A DNA stretch of 17,190 nt from CAZKMM01 sp964592965 (GTDB lineage Bacteria; RBG-13-61-14; DRUE01). Of this stretch, positions 16,251 through 17,190 are shown in pieces. The notes under the pieces are model-generated. The model made no database searches, had not been told where the DNA came from, and saw only the letters and a list, made by a program, of their open reading frames with translations. The number at the start of each line of letters is the position of its first letter. Position 1 is the stretch's first letter. The position numbers and the translations under genes are program-made. The stretch is taken from the NCBI GenBank assembly GCA_964592965.1, contig CAZQJX010000051.1:1-17190 (forward strand), given 5' to 3'.

Positions 16251-16477
16251 GCGCCCCAAAAACTCTTTTTTAAACCTTTTGCTTTTCTAATCGGCAAAAT
16301 AATCATTTGATGTTCAGCTTCACACCACTTAAATTAAATAGTGGGCAATTTAAATAGTGGGCAATAAATTTTTAAATATCGGTTTTTTAATTCTCAATGG
16401 AATAAAGCTAAACTCATAAAATTATTTATTGAAAACTAAATCACAAATAAGCCACAAAAATCAAAAGTTAAAAAGCC
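16251..16477. other. AT-rich spacer between convergent genes
   Basis: A 227-bp spacer between the plus-strand hydrolase and minus-strand rpe 3' ends. It is very AT-rich, with many A- and T-runs and a 16-bp tandem repeat. No GC-rich hairpin followed by a T-run was found on either strand, so no intrinsic terminator is called. No RNA gene or credible small ORF was seen. Confidence 0.7.
16334..16365. repeat. Perfect 16-bp tandem duplication
   Basis: TTAAATAGTGGGCAAT occurs twice head to tail with no spacer (16334-16349 and 16350-16365). The first copy is preceded by CCACTTAAA, which pairs with the AGTGG of the copies as a weak 5-bp stem. It looks like a local slippage duplication; a role as a pair of binding sites is possible but unsupported. 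Confidence 0.9.
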
Positions 16478-17149
16478 TTATCCTCGCAGGAGTGAGATGG
16501 TTTTTTTGTAATCTTTGCTCTTAAAAATCGCACTTCCTGCAACCAGCACATCCACGCCCGCAGAGATAAGCTCAGATGCGTTTTCAGGATTGACCCCGCC
16601 ATCAACTTCAATCAGCACATCTAAATTTTTCTCTTCAATGATTTTCTTCAGTCGCCTGATTTTTTCCAGCGAGCTGGGAATAAACTTCTGCCCGCCAAAG
16701 CCCGGATTAACACTCATAATCAAGACCAGGTCAACAAAAGGAAGAATCTCATCAAGCAGATTTAAGGAGGTAGCAGGATTCAGGCTTACCCCCACGAGTA
16801 TTTTTCTGCCCAGCTTCTTTGCACACTGCCTGATTTGCTCAACGGTGCGATGTAAATGCACGCAGGCTTCAAGATGCACTGTGAGCCAGTCCGCACCTGC
16901 CCGCGCAAAATCATCAATATACCGCTCGGGATTTTCTATCATAAGGTGAACATCTAAAGGAAGCGAGGTACTGCGACGGCAGGCTTCAACAATCAGCGGA
17001 CCAAAGGTTATGTTGGGAACAAAATGACCGTCCATAACATCAATGTGAATTAAATCCGCACCAGCTTCTTCTACTGCCCGAAGCTCATCTGCCAGCCGAG
17101 AAAAATCCGCAGATAAAATGCTAGGCGCAATTCTTACTCTACCTGCCAT
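16478..17149 (-). CDS. rpe: Ribulose-phosphate 3-epimerase
   Basis: Interconverts ribulose 5-phosphate and xylulose 5-phosphate in the pentose phosphate pathway; a cytoplasmic TIM barrel with one active-site metal. Starting at the ATG at 17149 the protein has 223 residues, the usual length. The metal and acid-base residues are complete: H35 and D37 in IHIDVMDGHFVPN, H68 in DVHLM and D183 in EVDGG. The SVNPGFGGQKF loop (146-156) and phosphate-binding GG/GS segments are present. The frame is open 12 codons further to a TTG at 17185, but that extension overlaps a good promoter and is not needed for the fold, so the ATG is chosen. No spaced ribosome site precedes it; the message may be leaderless. 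It converges on the metallo-hydrolase gene, and its upstream neighbour lies beyond the window. Confidence 0.95.
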   Translation of the reverse strand: MAGRVRIAPSILSADFSRLADELRAVEEAGADLIHIDVMDGHFVPNITFGPLIVEACRRSTSLPLDVHLMIENPERYIDDFARAGADWLTVHLEACVHLHRTVEQIRQCAKKLGRKILVGVSLNPATSLNLLDEILPFVDLVLIMSVNPGFGGQKFIPSSLEKIRRLKKIIEEKNLDVLIEVDGGVNPENASELISAGVDVLVAGSAIFKSKDYKKTISLLRG

Positions 17150-17156
17150 TCCTGCC

Positions 17157-17185
17157 AATTTATCCTGAAACTTGATTGATGTCAA
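17157..17185 (-). promoter_or_regulatory. Candidate rpe promoter giving a leaderless transcript
   Basis: On the minus strand a perfect TTGACA (17185-17180), a 17-bp spacer and TAAATT (17162-17157) end 7 nt before the rpe ATG. Transcription would then start at or beside the start codon. The -10 matches four of six consensus positions. The distance to the window edge prevents checking for a competing upstream gene. Confidence 0.45.
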
Positions 17186-17190
17186 AATTA

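Noticed and set aside
16251..16477. Intrinsic terminator between the convergent genes
   Set aside because: T-runs occur, but no GC-rich stem precedes one on either strand. A 4-bp TCCT-GCG-AGGA hairpin at the rpe stop is too weak.
1..17190. CRISPR array, tRNA/rRNA, transposon, phage or restriction/defence genes
   Set aside because: No spaced repeats, RNA-gene signatures, transposase motifs or known defence domains were seen on either strand.

Overview
The window looks like part of a scaffold from an uncultivated, moderately low-GC, diderm (Gram-negative) bacterium. The envelope signs are a tripartite RND efflux operon, a kinase of the lipopolysaccharide-kinase fold, and a lipoprotein beginning CGxKGxPxPP after its lipobox. 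The metabolism shown is arginine synthesis, short-chain acyl-CoA (fatty acid or butyrate) metabolism and the pentose phosphate pathway. A run of exactly 100 N (11116-11215) joins two contigs, so the order of the left part (1-11115) and right part (11216-17190) rests on scaffolding. The phylum cannot be fixed from this stretch. The gene set would suit an Aminicenantota-like or Desulfobacterota-like lineage, but that is a low-confidence guess.

Left part. On the minus strand, a membrane fusion protein gene (7362-6229) is followed by two tandem RND permease genes (6232-2654, and 2657 to beyond the left edge). Both junctions are 4-nt ATGA overlaps. The first permease carries three large insertions that the second lacks, so this may be an MdtABC-like pump built from two different permeases. 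Directly upstream, in the same direction, is a 486-residue protein with an N-terminal LPS-kinase-type domain and what looks like a degenerate second copy of the same fold. Divergently on the plus strand, argH has its own sigma70-type promoter and overlaps a Fn3-repeat lipoprotein gene that the gap cuts off.

Right part. On the minus strand, a PilZ gene and a membrane-anchored double zinc-ribbon gene form a two-gene unit whose 3' end is lost in the gap. Divergently, a strong promoter (TTGACA, 17 bp, TAAAAT) drives thiolase, enoyl-CoA hydratase, acyl-CoA dehydrogenase and a metallo-beta-lactamase-fold hydrolase with a winged-helix tail. The first three encode three of the four reactions linking acetyl-CoA and butyryl-CoA or running a beta-oxidation turn; the 3-hydroxyacyl-CoA dehydrogenase and the electron-transferring flavoprotein are not here. 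After a 227-bp AT-rich convergent spacer with a perfect 16-bp tandem duplication comes rpe on the minus strand.

Most genes are standard housekeeping or envelope genes. No CRISPR array, tRNA, rRNA, transposase or recognisable defence system was seen. The points most worth following are the kinase plus pseudokinase protein, the asymmetric RND pair, the metallo-hydrolase in the acyl-CoA operon, and two promoters placed so that transcription would start at or beside the ATG (leaderless mRNAs for rpe and the PilZ gene).
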